Shown: positions 48,797-56,878 of the stretch, piece by piece
Numbering within the stretch: the first letter of the stretch is position 1
Layout: every line of letters begins with the position of its first letter
Assembly (NCBI RefSeq): GCF_019429625.1
Contig: NZ_JAHXRW010000002.1
Coordinates: forward strand, 372,001-436,000
Reading direction: 5' to 3'
Length of the DNA: 64,000 nucleotides
Origin: Celeribacter sp. PS-C1
Lineage (GTDB): Bacteria; Pseudomonadota; Alphaproteobacteria; Rhodobacterales; Rhodobacteraceae
Notes under the pieces: generated by a model
Databases searched by the model: none
What the model was told of the DNA's origin: nothing
What the model saw: only the letters and a program-made list of their open reading frames with translations
Translations under genes and position numbers: made by a program

Positions 48797-50071
48797 TTAG
48801 CTCACGATGTCATCAAGTTCGGAATAAGAGGGCAGGGCACGGTCGATGGGATCTCCGTCCCTCAGCACCACCCTGTCGGATTGCGGCCGGGCGAAGAGCT
48901 CGGTCCAGCCGCGTGCGTTGCAAATGACCAGATCGGCAGGCGCGCCCACCGTCAGGCTCGGGGTGTCAAACCCACAGGCCGTCGCCGGATTGGTCAGAAA
49001 GGCGTTCACCCAAGGCACATCCGTGTGGTCGAGGTGGCAAATCCGCGTCGCCTCGCGCATCACCTCGATCATGTCCAGATCGCCATAGGCGTAGAACGGA
49101 TCGCGGGTGTTGTCCGAGGCAAAGGACACATTGACCCCCGCTGCGTTCAGCTCATGCGCCATGGTCACACCGCGCCAGCGCGGCGTGCGGCCTTTGTATC
49201 GGTCTTGCAGATACATGTTGCACATCGGCAGGGAGACGACGTTGAGACCGGCCTTGGCGACGAGCGTGATGATCTCGTCGGCGGTTTCTTCCGTCATCAC
49301 CGAAATGGAACAGCAATGGCCTACGGTGACGCGGTTCTTGAACCCCAGCTCGATCACGGTCTCCGCAATTGTGCGCAGCGTGTCGGAGGTCGGATCGTCG
49401 GTCTCGTCCACATGGAAATCGACGTCGAGATCATACATCACCGCGAAGTAAAAGAAGTCCAACAGCCGCTCTTTCAAATCCGGCACCGGGTAGGTGACAG
49501 AGCCGAGGATCTGCCCGGCGTCGGCGACGATTTTCGCAATCGCAGGGAAGTCGCCCTGATCCTTGAAAATCTTGTCGACGGCGACGAGGCAAGACGCCTG
49601 AAGCTCGATCTTTCCGGCCCATTTGTCTTGCATCCGTTTGACCACACCAAAAGACGAAGACGCTAGCGCATCAAGGCTGTCGATATGGGTGCGGATCGCT
49701 TTGGTGCCATGGGCATAGGCGCAGCGCAGCGCGAAATCCATCCGCGCTTCGACGTCCGACGCCGTCCAATTGGCGTGGTCCGCATGGACGGTCTCCAAAG
49801 CCCCCATGAAGGAGCCATCAGGGTTCGAGGCGCGTGGCCAGATGTGACCCTTGTCGAGATGTGTGTGCATGTCGACGAAGGCCGGAAAGACCATCGCGCC
49901 TTTCATATCGATCACGGTTTCGACCGGTTGCCCAGCGTCCGTTTGCGTGATCTTTCCATTTGTGATCGTGAGATCGGTGGTGATGAGGTCCCCGGATTGG
50001 CCGATGAGGCTGGCCGGGACCGTGACATTTCGAAGTGTCTTCGCGCCGCTGGGCAGAACGCAAAAGCTCAT
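48797..50071 (-). CDS. CodA-like (cytosine deaminase family) amidohydrolase
   Basis: Amidohydrolase-superfamily enzyme of about 424 residues. Metal ligands appear in HTHLDKGHIWPR near residue 70, DFHVDETDD near 220, VGHCCS near 252 and the catalytic aspartate in ASDNTRDPFYAYGD near 320. The LDKG and DNTRDPFY patterns are those of bacterial CodA, which deaminates cytosine, isoguanine and related rings. The ATG at 50071 with AAGGA upstream is preferred to a frame from 50113. It lies eight bases after the permease stop. Actual substrate is unknown. Confidence 0.85.
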   Translation of the reverse strand: MSFCVLPSGAKTLRNVTVPASLIGQSGDLITTDLTITNGKITQTDAGQPVETVIDMKGAMVFPAFVDMHTHLDKGHIWPRASNPDGSFMGALETVHADHANWTASDVEARMDFALRCAYAHGTKAIRTHIDSLDALASSSFGVVKRMQDKWAGKIELQASCLVAVDKIFKDQGDFPAIAKIVADAGQILGSVTYPVPDLKERLLDFFYFAVMYDLDVDFHVDETDDPTSDTLRTIAETVIELGFKNRVTVGHCCSISVMTEETADEIITLVAKAGLNVVSLPMCNMYLQDRYKGRTPRWRGVTMAHELNAAGVNVSFASDNTRDPFYAYGDLDMIEVMREATRICHLDHTDVPWVNAFLTNPATACGFDTPSLTVGAPADLVICNARGWTELFARPQSDRVVLRDGDPIDRALPSYSELDDIVS

Positions 50072-50079
50072 ATAAGTCC

Positions 50080-50934
50080 TTATGACTCCCGTTTGATCGC
50101 ACTTTCGTGCCATTTGTGCAGCAACGCGTGGGATAGCAAAGAGGCTGCGGTGAAGATCACGACACCTGTCGCCGCGATCAGAAGAAGGGCCGCGAACATG
50201 CGCGGAATGTTGAGGCGGTAACCTGCCTCAAGGATGCGGAACGCGAGCCCCGATCCGATGCCACCTGTGCCGGCGACATATTCGGCCACCACAGCCCCGA
50301 TCAGGGACAGACCACCGGCAATACGAAGCCCGCCCAAGAAATAGGGTAGAGCGGTCGGCAGTTGCAAATAGCGCAGCCGTTGCCACCGCGTGGCGCCGTA
50401 GATTTTGTAGAGATCGCGCAGGTTGTGGTCGGTCGAGTTGAGGCCAAGCGTGGTGTTCGACAGGATCGGGAAAAACGCCACGATCCAGGCACAGAGCAAA
50501 AGCCCCGCGATCCGGCTGTCGACATAGATGAAGATCAGGGGCGCAATCGAGACCACCGGCGTCACCTGCAAGATGACGGCGAAGGGGTAGAACGACATCT
50601 CGAAGTAGCGCGACTGGGTGAAGAGGATCGCAAGGCCAACGCCGCCGACCACCGCGACCGCCAAAGCCGCGAGCGTGATTTTGAGCGTCACAATCAGCGC
50701 GTCCGACAACATGCCCCAGTCCTGAATCAATGTCTCAAGCACCAATCCCGGCCCCGGAAGGATGTAATGCGGAATGTCGTTCCACACCACCATGCGGTCC
50801 CAGAGGAAAACCGCCAGTGCGATCACCACCACGGGCAAGAGCCATTTGGCGATCTTTTCGCGCTTTTCTGCGCGGGCGTAGCGGAGTTCTTCTTCGTCTA
50901 CGATTGCAGCGGTGTTCATATCGGTCGTGCTCAT
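50080..50934 (-). CDS. ABC transporter permease, NitT/TauT (SsuC/ThiX) type
   Basis: Inner-membrane permease of 284 residues with about six helices and the coupling loop KIYGATRWQRLRYLQLPTAL. Its partners are the ATPase with which it overlaps (ATGA) and the NMT1/THI5-type binding protein. The binding-protein type points to uptake of a heterocyclic ligand rather than sulfonate or nitrate. Confidence 0.9.
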   Translation of the reverse strand: MSTTDMNTAAIVDEEELRYARAEKREKIAKWLLPVVVIALAVFLWDRMVVWNDIPHYILPGPGLVLETLIQDWGMLSDALIVTLKITLAALAVAVVGGVGLAILFTQSRYFEMSFYPFAVILQVTPVVSIAPLIFIYVDSRIAGLLLCAWIVAFFPILSNTTLGLNSTDHNLRDLYKIYGATRWQRLRYLQLPTALPYFLGGLRIAGGLSLIGAVVAEYVAGTGGIGSGLAFRILEAGYRLNIPRMFAALLLIAATGVVIFTAASLLSHALLHKWHESAIKRES

Positions 50935-51737
50935 GCCGAGGCCCTCGCGCCATGTTCGTTCATTGCGCCGTGCAGCGCGTCGGAGGCTTTGCGGCAGAGC
51001 TCCGCGTAGTCTGCGGAGGTGCGGAATTCCTCGGTGCGCGGGTAGGGCGCATCGACGGTGACTTCGGACGACACCCGCCCGGGACGCGCTGCCATGACGA
51101 CGATGCGGTCGGACAGGAAGACGCTCTCAAACACCGAGTGGGTGACGAAAATCACCGTGCATTTCAATTTGTCACGAAGCTCCAAAAGGTCGTTGTTCAG
51201 CTTGTGCCGGGTGATCTCGTCCAAGGCCGCGAAAGGTTCGTCCATCAGGATCAGCCGCGGTTCGGTCACCAGAGAGCGTGCGATAGAGACGCGCATCTTC
51301 ATGCCGCCGGACAGTTCGCGCGGGTAGCTTTTTTGGAACTTCTCCAAGCCCACCATTTTGAGCGCCCACATGATTTCGTCCTGCACATCGGCCAAAGATT
51401 TGCCGCGCAGGCGGAAGGGCAGCCAGACGTTCTGTTCGACCGTGGCCCAAGGCATCAGCGTCGGTTCCTGAAACACCACGCCCAGATCACCGGTCTTCTG
51501 CCCGCCTTCCCAGTTGATATGCCCGGAGGTCGGGCGCATGAGACCAGAAATCAGCCGAAGCGCGGTGGATTTGCCACAACCCGACGGCCCCAAAAGCGAA
51601 ATGAAATCGCCTTGGTTCACGGTCAGGTTCATATCCTTGAGCGCCACGACATTGCCGCCGAAGACCTTGTCCACATTGGACATCTCCAACAGTTTGTCGC
51701 GCTGGCCCATTGGCGGAATGGAGGAAGGGAGGGTCAT
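50931..51737 (-). CDS. ABC transporter ATP-binding protein, NitT/TauT (SsuB) type
   Basis: ATPase of 268 residues with Walker A GPSGCGKST, signature LSGGMKMRVSIARSL and Walker B LILMDEPFAALD. It is separated from the upstream binding-protein gene by a 77-base gap containing a strong stem-loop, and overlaps the permease by four bases. GGGAGG precedes its start. Confidence 0.92.
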   Translation of the reverse strand: MTLPSSIPPMGQRDKLLEMSNVDKVFGGNVVALKDMNLTVNQGDFISLLGPSGCGKSTALRLISGLMRPTSGHINWEGGQKTGDLGVVFQEPTLMPWATVEQNVWLPFRLRGKSLADVQDEIMWALKMVGLEKFQKSYPRELSGGMKMRVSIARSLVTEPRLILMDEPFAALDEITRHKLNNDLLELRDKLKCTVIFVTHSVFESVFLSDRIVVMAARPGRVSSEVTVDAPYPRTEEFRTSADYAELCRKASDALHGAMNEHGARASA

Positions 51738-51761
51738 GTGCGTCTTTCGAAATCAAAGGAG

Positions 51762-51794
51762 GCGAGGGCGGTGAAAAGCGTGATCCGCCCTCGC
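51762..51794 (-). terminator. Intercistronic stem-loop after the NMT1-type binding protein gene
   Basis: A perfect 10-bp stem GCGAGGGCGG / CCGCCCTCGC with a 13-base loop lies between the binding protein and the ATPase genes. No T-run follows on the minus strand, so it is likelier to stabilise the upstream mRNA or slow polymerase than to terminate fully. It mirrors the stem-loop in the other importer operon of the window. Confidence 0.65.
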
Positions 51795-51814
51795 TATGTC
51801 TTTGGGAACGGGCC

Positions 51815-52810
51815 TTATTTCAGGTCCATGCCGACTTTCTGGTTGGTGAAGTCAAGCGTGTAGGCGGCGGAGTAATCCAGACCTGCTTCGATCACACCGG
51901 CGTCGACCATTTTGTTGTAGAAATCCGCGATCTTCTCGTCGGTCATCGCCCCGATGCCCAGCTCAAGCGCGTCGCCGCTGTCGACGATGCCTTCGGATTT
52001 CATCTTCTCGATGGCGAAGTCAATCTTGTCCTGCGTCATGTCCGGGTTGTCGGCCATGATCATCTCGTTGGCGGCGGAGTTGTCGTTATAGAGGTAGTTG
52101 TACCAACCCTTAGCCGAGCCATCGACGAAACATTTTACCGCTTCCGGGCTCTCGTCGATGGTCTTTTGCATGGTCTCGATCGTGGTCGCATAGGTGGAAT
52201 AGCCGGCGTCCGCGATCAGGAAGACGTCTGGTGTAAACCCGCCCTCTTTCTCGATCACATAGGGCTCCGACGACAGGTAGCCCTGCATGGATTTCAGCTC
52301 ATCGGCGAGGAAGGGCGCCGGGTTGAATGTGTAGGGTTCGCGTTGCTCGACGGTGAAGCCATAGGCGGCGATCATCCACTGATAGTAGGAGGCAAAGCCG
52401 TTGTCGCCGATCAAAAGCGTGGTTTTCTTCAGGTCTTCAAAGCTCTCTGCCACGCCGGGATGCGCGATGATCACCTGCGGGTGTTTCTGGAAGGTGGCGG
52501 CCACGGCCACGACCGGAATGCCCTCTTTGGCGGCGTTGAAGGCCTGCAACAGATCGCCGCCCATGTGGAACTGAATGCGATCCGCCATCATCAGCGCGCG
52601 GTTGTTCACCTGCGGGCCGCCGGGCTGAATGGTGACGTCGAGGCCGCATTCCGCATAGGTGCCGTCGGCCACAGCTTGGTAGTAGCCGCCGTGTTCGGCC
52701 TGAGCCAACCAGTTGGTGCCGAAGGAAACGGGCGTGAGGTCCGAAGCAAGCGCAGCGGTGGACGTGGTCGCGGCAAGGGTCAAGCCCGCGAGGACGCGTG
52801 TCATGGTCAT
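51815..52810 (-). CDS. ABC substrate-binding protein, NMT1/THI5-like
   Basis: Periplasmic binding protein of 331 residues with a Sec signal (about 23 residues ending ALA-SD). The mature N-terminus contains NWLAQAEHGGYYQAVADG followed by YAECGLDVTI, the hallmark of the NMT1/THI5 family. Bacterial members such as ThiY bind pyrimidine moieties, while others bind riboflavin or unknown heterocycles. The ATG at 52810 has GGAG seven bases upstream. It is the first gene of the nine-gene minus-strand operon and is divergent from ridA. Confidence 0.88.
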   Translation of the reverse strand: MTMTRVLAGLTLAATTSTAALASDLTPVSFGTNWLAQAEHGGYYQAVADGTYAECGLDVTIQPGGPQVNNRALMMADRIQFHMGGDLLQAFNAAKEGIPVVAVAATFQKHPQVIIAHPGVAESFEDLKKTTLLIGDNGFASYYQWMIAAYGFTVEQREPYTFNPAPFLADELKSMQGYLSSEPYVIEKEGGFTPDVFLIADAGYSTYATTIETMQKTIDESPEAVKCFVDGSAKGWYNYLYNDNSAANEMIMADNPDMTQDKIDFAIEKMKSEGIVDSGDALELGIGAMTDEKIADFYNKMVDAGVIEAGLDYSAAYTLDFTNQKVGMDLK

Positions 52811-53073
52811 GTAAATTCTCCGTGGGTGAAATTCCGACACCCACGTTAGTGAGCCTCTTGTGCGGAGAGCAGCAGGCGCGGGGCGGGTTCTTGTGCACAA
52901 TCTGCAAATGCCAAAATAGAGGGCAGATTTCTGGCCGATTGGTCAAATTTCAGGCGATGGGCGGCAATATCGGATGCGGTGTTGTACACAATAGCGGCGT
53001 ATCGCTGTGAAGAATGGCATCACAAAACGGCCTTTCTGGCGAATCTGACAGAGACTCATCCCCGGAGCATTCC
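52811..53073. promoter_or_regulatory. Divergent promoter of the nine-gene operon and ridA, with paired TTGT-N2-ACAA sites
   Basis: A 263-base region between the binding protein and ridA. It contains TTGTGCACAA (52891-52900, a perfect palindrome) and TTGTACACAA (52982-52991), both TTGT-N2-ACAA and 91 bp apart. One lies nearer each gene. Such motifs resemble GntR-family operators. No regulator gene adjoins the operon, so the factor would be encoded elsewhere. Confidence 0.5.
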
Positions 53074-53469
53074 ATGCACAAATCCCTGACCCCATCCTCC
53101 ATCGCCGCGCCGTTTGGCGCCTATTCGCATGGCATCGCCTCAGTGCCCGCGGGCCGGGTTGTCGTGACGTCGGGTCAACTGGGTCTGGCACCTGATGGCA
53201 CCTGTCCAGAGGGCATCAAAGCCCAAGCAGAACAGTGTTTCGCCAATATCGACGCGATTTTGCAGGAGGCGGGCGTGGGGCGTGACACAGTGGTGCGTGT
53301 GAGTGGCTTCGTCACACGGCGAGAGGACTTCCCAACCTACATGGCGGTGCGCGATGCCTGGTTGAAAGATCTGTCGGTCAAACCTGCCTCGACGCTTCTG
53401 ATCGTCACGGGGTTCACCCGCGAGGAGTTCAAGGTTGAGGTCGAGGTGACGGCAGTCGCGCCTGCTTAA
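53074..53469 (+). CDS. RidA/YjgF/RutC-family enamine/imine deaminase
   Basis: A 131-residue trimeric RidA-family protein: residues about 8-30 (SSIAAPFGAYSHGI, then VTSGQLGLAPDG) and the C-terminal EEFKVEVEVTAVAPA fit the fold. The canonical arginine region is present as VRVSGFVTRREDF. RidA proteins hydrolyse reactive enamines, and RutC does so in uracil catabolism. Divergence from the NMT1-type operon, with shared putative sites, suggests it removes an enamine product of that pathway. GGAG lies upstream of the ATG at 53074; the longer frame from 53014 lacks a site. Confidence 0.85.
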   Translation: MHKSLTPSSIAAPFGAYSHGIASVPAGRVVVTSGQLGLAPDGTCPEGIKAQAEQCFANIDAILQEAGVGRDTVVRVSGFVTRREDFPTYMAVRDAWLKDLSVKPASTLLIVTGFTREEFKVEVEVTAVAPA

Positions 53470-53513
53470 TTTGCAACCATAGCGCGTGCCTGTTTTTTCG
53501 GCTTTCGCGCAGT

Positions 53514-54449
53514 TCAGCCTTTGAAATCCGGGTTCGGGAACGGATTTGACCAAGCCCGCTTGCCCGCCCGATCCATCACGGTGACACGCAACCACGGGCT
53601 TTTGTGGAACCGCATCAAAGGCACCTCGGCGCGGGTGAGGCTTTCGCCATGGACCGCCACCGCTGCAGAGCCGTGGCCTTGCACGATGACTGAAGAGACC
53701 GCGCTGCACTCGACAGTCACGGCCTTCTCCGTCACTTCGATCTGACGCAACTCCGGCCCTTGAGAACTATAAAAGTCGCCGCGTTTGAGCGCTTCCAACA
53801 GGGCCTCGGGGGTGAGTGTTTCCGCTTTGACCATGACCCAGCCGCCGAAGTGATCGGGTTCGTTGAAATGCGCGTCATCCGTGGCGATCACCGTCAGATC
53901 CCGGCCCTCGGAGAGCAACAGATCGGCATAAAACGCCCCATCCGCCCGGTCACAGCCCATGGCACAGCCGTGGTTGTAAATCTCGACCGCATGGGCGGCC
54001 TCAATCGAGCGCGCGTCGGCAAGGCTCATCCCCGACCATTGCGGGTGCGCAACGGCGACGAAAGCGCCCGCGTCGCGCGCCCGCTGCGCCAGTTCCGCAC
54101 CAGTTTCCTGCCCTTCGACGGGGACAAAGGCCGGGGAGTGCGAGGCTGCAAAATCTAAAGGCAGCCCGACCGCGAGAATATGCCACAACTCGCCATTCTC
54201 CATCGCGCCGGAATGCAGTTCGGCGCCGAAAATGGTGGTAAAATCCTCGTCCCGAAAATCCGTCGTGTCCACCAGAGGATAGTCATAGAGGCCGACGAAA
54301 TGGTCCGTCAGGGCGATGAAATCATAGCCTTCCGCCTTATAGCGACGACAAACCTCGGCAGGGTCCAGCGCGCCGTCCGAGCGGTCTGAATGTGTGTGTA
54401 GATTGCCGCGATAGAAACGGCCGGGGGCGGTGAAGGCGGATGGGATCAT
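53514..54449 (-). CDS. PHP-domain metallohydrolase (CehA/McbA type)
   Basis: Polymerase-and-histidinol-phosphatase domain protein of about 311 residues. The metal-binding motif NLHTHSDRSDGALD lies near residue 16, FIALTDHF near 48, and AVAHPQWSGM and TDDAHFNEPDH follow. It probably hydrolyses a phosphoester or related ester; carbaryl hydrolase CehA is in this family. The ATG at 54449 has GGAG six bases upstream and is preferred to 54461. It converges on ridA and may or may not belong to the same function. Confidence 0.75.
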   Translation of the reverse strand: MIPSAFTAPGRFYRGNLHTHSDRSDGALDPAEVCRRYKAEGYDFIALTDHFVGLYDYPLVDTTDFRDEDFTTIFGAELHSGAMENGELWHILAVGLPLDFAASHSPAFVPVEGQETGAELAQRARDAGAFVAVAHPQWSGMSLADARSIEAAHAVEIYNHGCAMGCDRADGAFYADLLLSEGRDLTVIATDDAHFNEPDHFGGWVMVKAETLTPEALLEALKRGDFYSSQGPELRQIEVTEKAVTVECSAVSSVIVQGHGSAAVAVHGESLTRAEVPLMRFHKSPWLRVTVMDRAGKRAWSNPFPNPDFKG

Positions 54450-54561
54450 GGCTGGCTCCATAGGTCATGCGCGAGGGTCTACGCACCGCGCGTGACATCA
54501 CCGTGACAGAGTAGCTAAACGCCGAGATCCGTCATGGAGCCAGAGGCCAAAAATACTGGGG

Positions 54562-55203
54562 TCAGAGTTTGACGCTCATACGTTTCAGCACGGGTTTCCA
54601 TTGCTCTTTCATCGGCGCGTATTTCGCCTGAGACTGATCGAAAATCGACAGGCCCTCGCGTGCGAGATCGACATAGGCGGCGCGTTCGGAAATCATCGTG
54701 ACGATCTCCTGCCCGTTGGCTTCGAGAAACTCCTTGAGCAACCGCCCATCCTTGCGCCGCGGGTCGATACGCGAGCCGATGGGCAGGATGTCGACCTTTT
54801 CCTTACGGATGCGTTTCAGATCGCGGAGCGTTTTCAGAAAGCCCTTCACCGCTAGCTCGTCGAACATCGACGGCATCACGGGGGTGACCATGAAATCGGC
54901 CTCTTTCAGAAAGGGTTTGGCGTCATCCGCCTCAAGCCCCGCGCCGCTGTCGATCACCAGCCATTCGGTCTTTCTCGGCACCGAAGGCCGCGCACCGCTT
55001 GATCCTTGGCCGGACCAGTTGAGCACCGGGATATGCGCGGCATAGGCCGAGCGCCGTTTGCCCCACATCCGAGCGGATTGCTGCGGATCGGCATCGGCCA
55101 GCGCGACCTTGCACCCGGCGGCTTTCAGGGCCGCCGCGAGTGTGATCGCTGTCATCGTCTTGCCGGAGCCACCTTTGCTGTTGGCGACGAGTAGCGTCTT
55201 CAC
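54562..55203 (-). CDS. Small ParA-family ATPase
   Basis: A deviant Walker ATPase of 213 residues with KGGSGKT at residues 10-16 and VIDSGAG for Walker B, the size of ParF-type ATPases. The start is GTG at 55203. It follows, three bases downstream, a 54-residue ribbon-helix-helix gene with a palindrome before it, so the pair looks like a compact partition-type module. There is no plasmid origin or second partner nearby. On a chromosome such orphans may position a protein cargo rather than DNA. Confidence 0.8.
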   Translation of the reverse strand: MKTLLVANSKGGSGKTMTAITLAAALKAAGCKVALADADPQQSARMWGKRRSAYAAHIPVLNWSGQGSSGARPSVPRKTEWLVIDSGAGLEADDAKPFLKEADFMVTPVMPSMFDELAVKGFLKTLRDLKRIRKEKVDILPIGSRIDPRRKDGRLLKEFLEANGQEIVTMISERAAYVDLAREGLSIFDQSQAKYAPMKEQWKPVLKRMSVKL

Positions 55204-55206
55204 GGC

Positions 55207-55371
55207 TTACGATCCTTTCTTGGAATTCTTCTTGAGGAATTTACGGATGTGGTCGCGCAATTCACGCGAGGCGGAGGTGTCCATATCCTCGCAAAGCGCC
55301 ACGAAATCATCTCGATCCGCCTTGGGCAGTCGAATGATCAGGGTGCTGTCTTTCTTGTTCTTTGGCGACAT
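55207..55371 (-). CDS. Short ribbon-helix-helix DNA-binding protein paired with ParA
   Basis: A 54-residue protein beginning MSPKNKKDSTLIIRLPKADR. A beta-strand STLIIRLP is followed by two helices (RDDFVALCEDMD, then SASRELRDHIRKFLKK) and a lysine-rich tail. This is the ribbon-helix-helix layout of ParG/CopG/Arc proteins. It is translated from ATG 55371 and ends three bases before the ParA start, so it is the first gene of the pair. The perfect palindrome 20 bases upstream is its likely autoregulatory site. Too small for many gene callers. Confidence 0.7.
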   Translation of the reverse strand: MSPKNKKDSTLIIRLPKADRDDFVALCEDMDTSASRELRDHIRKFLKKNSKKGS

Positions 55372-55390
55372 GTTCACGTCCTGTTTTGCC

Positions 55391-55403
55391 TATACGCCGT
55401 ATA
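55391..55403. promoter_or_regulatory. Palindrome upstream of the RHH-ParA pair
   Basis: TATACG-C-CGTATA is a perfect inverted repeat, immediately followed by a further TATACGC. It sits about 20 bases before the ribbon-helix-helix start codon, over the likely -10 region. Ribbon-helix-helix repressors recognise such short repeats. Confidence 0.6.
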
Positions 55404-55536
55404 TACGCTTCAAAGCAGGGGTCAAGAGCGGCACAGAGCTTTTCTGCGCAAATTTTCCGGTCTTTTTCGCAGCTTACAGAGGTGTGAATCGGCTGCGCGA
55501 CTGAGCCAAAAAAATCAATAAGACATTGGTCTTGGT

Positions 55537-55635
55537 TCATACCCCATCCGAGCGTAGCACCTCGTCATAGATTTTCTCAAGGTCTTCGTGTTGCGGGGCG
55601 TCCTCATCGGCCAGAAAGCGGCACGCCTCTGTCAA
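55537..55635 (-). CDS. Possible small acidic protein, start or frame uncertain
   Basis: On the minus strand a frame ending at 55537 reads TEACRFLADEDAPQHEDLEK and then IYDEVLRSDGV, a natural-looking acidic helix. In frame it can start at a TTG at 55635 with GAGG upstream. A better N-terminus, MFFRK, opens at ATG 55675 but in a frame one base off, with A5 and T5 homopolymers between. Either the gene is frameshifted, or a sequencing indel is present, or the TTG is used. No family is recognised. Confidence 0.3.
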   Translation of the reverse strand: MTEACRFLADEDAPQHEDLEKIYDEVLRSDGV

Positions 55636-55764
55636 CGGTGCCTCGGGTGCGTCGGTTCTTTTTGCGGAAAAACATACCCTTGGGGCGGAAAGCCTGTTTC
55701 CGCAGGGCCGGGAAACGGGTTAGGACGAAAGCACCCAGTTTTTCCGAACTCAGAAAGGCCGACC

Positions 55765-56718
55765 ATGACTCAAGCCGCCATCCTCGTCTCCGCTCCTTAT
55801 TTTTCTGACGACGAACGTGCCCGGATCGAGAGCGTGGGGCCTGTGGTCTATGCTGGCACGCCCGCGGAGCGTGCCGCTTTGCCCGAAGATGTGCGTGCCG
55901 CCGTGCGCGCGATCGCCAACAAGGGGCACAAAGCCATCGACGGTGCCCAGATGGATCTTTTCCCGAACCTCGAGATCATCGCGCAGTTTGGCGTCGGCTA
56001 TGACGCGATTGATGTCGCCGCGGCGACCGAGCGGGGCATTCGTGTCACCAACACCCCTGACGTGCTGAACGAAGATGTGGCCGATCTGGCGCTGGCGATG
56101 ATGCTCGCTTGGTCACGCGAGATCGTCAAAGGCGATGGTTGGGTGCGGAATGGCACTTGGGGCAAGGGCAAGGAATTGCCGCTCAATCGCAAAATGTCGG
56201 GCGCGCCTGTCGGGATTGCGGGCATGGGGCGGATCGGGCGCGCCATCGCGGACCGTTGCGCCGCTTTCGGCATGCCTGTGCATTACACCTCGCGCACGGA
56301 AAAGGAGACGCCAGCGGGTTGGACCTATCACGGCGAGGATGTGGTGGCCTTGGCCGAGGCGGTCGACTGGATGGTCGTGGCCGTGGTGGGCGGCGATCAC
56401 ACCAAGGGCTATCTGTCGCGTGAGGCGATCCAGGCGCTTGGCCCGCGTGGTGTCGTGATCAACATCGCGCGTGGCACTTGCGTGGATGAAGAGGCACTTA
56501 TCGAGGCGCTCGAAGCGGGTGACATCGCGGGGGCGGGGCTTGATGTGTTCTATGGTGAGCCGCATGTGAACCCGCGTCTCATCGCGCTGCCGAATGTGCT
56601 TTTGCAGCCGCATCAGGCGTCGTCCACCGCGGAAACCCGTCGGGATATGTCCATCGCACAATGCGCCAATCTGGCCGCTTATTTCGACGGTGCACCGCTG
56701 CCGACGCCGGTCAATTAA
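55765..56718 (+). CDS. D-isomer-specific 2-hydroxyacid dehydrogenase
   Basis: NAD(P)-dependent reductase of 317 residues, probably acting on glyoxylate or hydroxypyruvate. The Rossmann loop is AGMGRIGRA near residue 152. Catalytic residues are Arg in NIARGTCVDE near 235, Glu in DVFYGEPHVN near 264 and His in QPHQASST near 284. The ATG at 55765 follows AGAAAGGC; the upstream in-frame extension is not protein-like. It stands alone; the region 55372-55764 before it holds no other convincing gene. Confidence 0.88.
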   Translation: MTQAAILVSAPYFSDDERARIESVGPVVYAGTPAERAALPEDVRAAVRAIANKGHKAIDGAQMDLFPNLEIIAQFGVGYDAIDVAAATERGIRVTNTPDVLNEDVADLALAMMLAWSREIVKGDGWVRNGTWGKGKELPLNRKMSGAPVGIAGMGRIGRAIADRCAAFGMPVHYTSRTEKETPAGWTYHGEDVVALAEAVDWMVVAVVGGDHTKGYLSREAIQALGPRGVVINIARGTCVDEEALIEALEAGDIAGAGLDVFYGEPHVNPRLIALPNVLLQPHQASSTAETRRDMSIAQCANLAAYFDGAPLPTPVN

Positions 56719-56878
56719 GGGGCTCACGCTGAGCGATTTATGCAGGGGCGGGCCATGGCAAAAGACCCACACCCCGACTTTGTTGTGCGAAATTTGAACA
56801 AAAACCTGTTTCACAGCGTTTCACAAAGGGCTTTAAGTGGCCGGTAAGTGTGAGAAGAACGCGAAAGGACGCAGGTCG

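Noticed and set aside
55307..55540. 77-codon minus-strand frame overlapping the RHH gene and its operator
   Set aside because: It crosses the palindrome and the RHH start in another frame and ends in basic random-looking sequence; the RHH protein is far more convincing.
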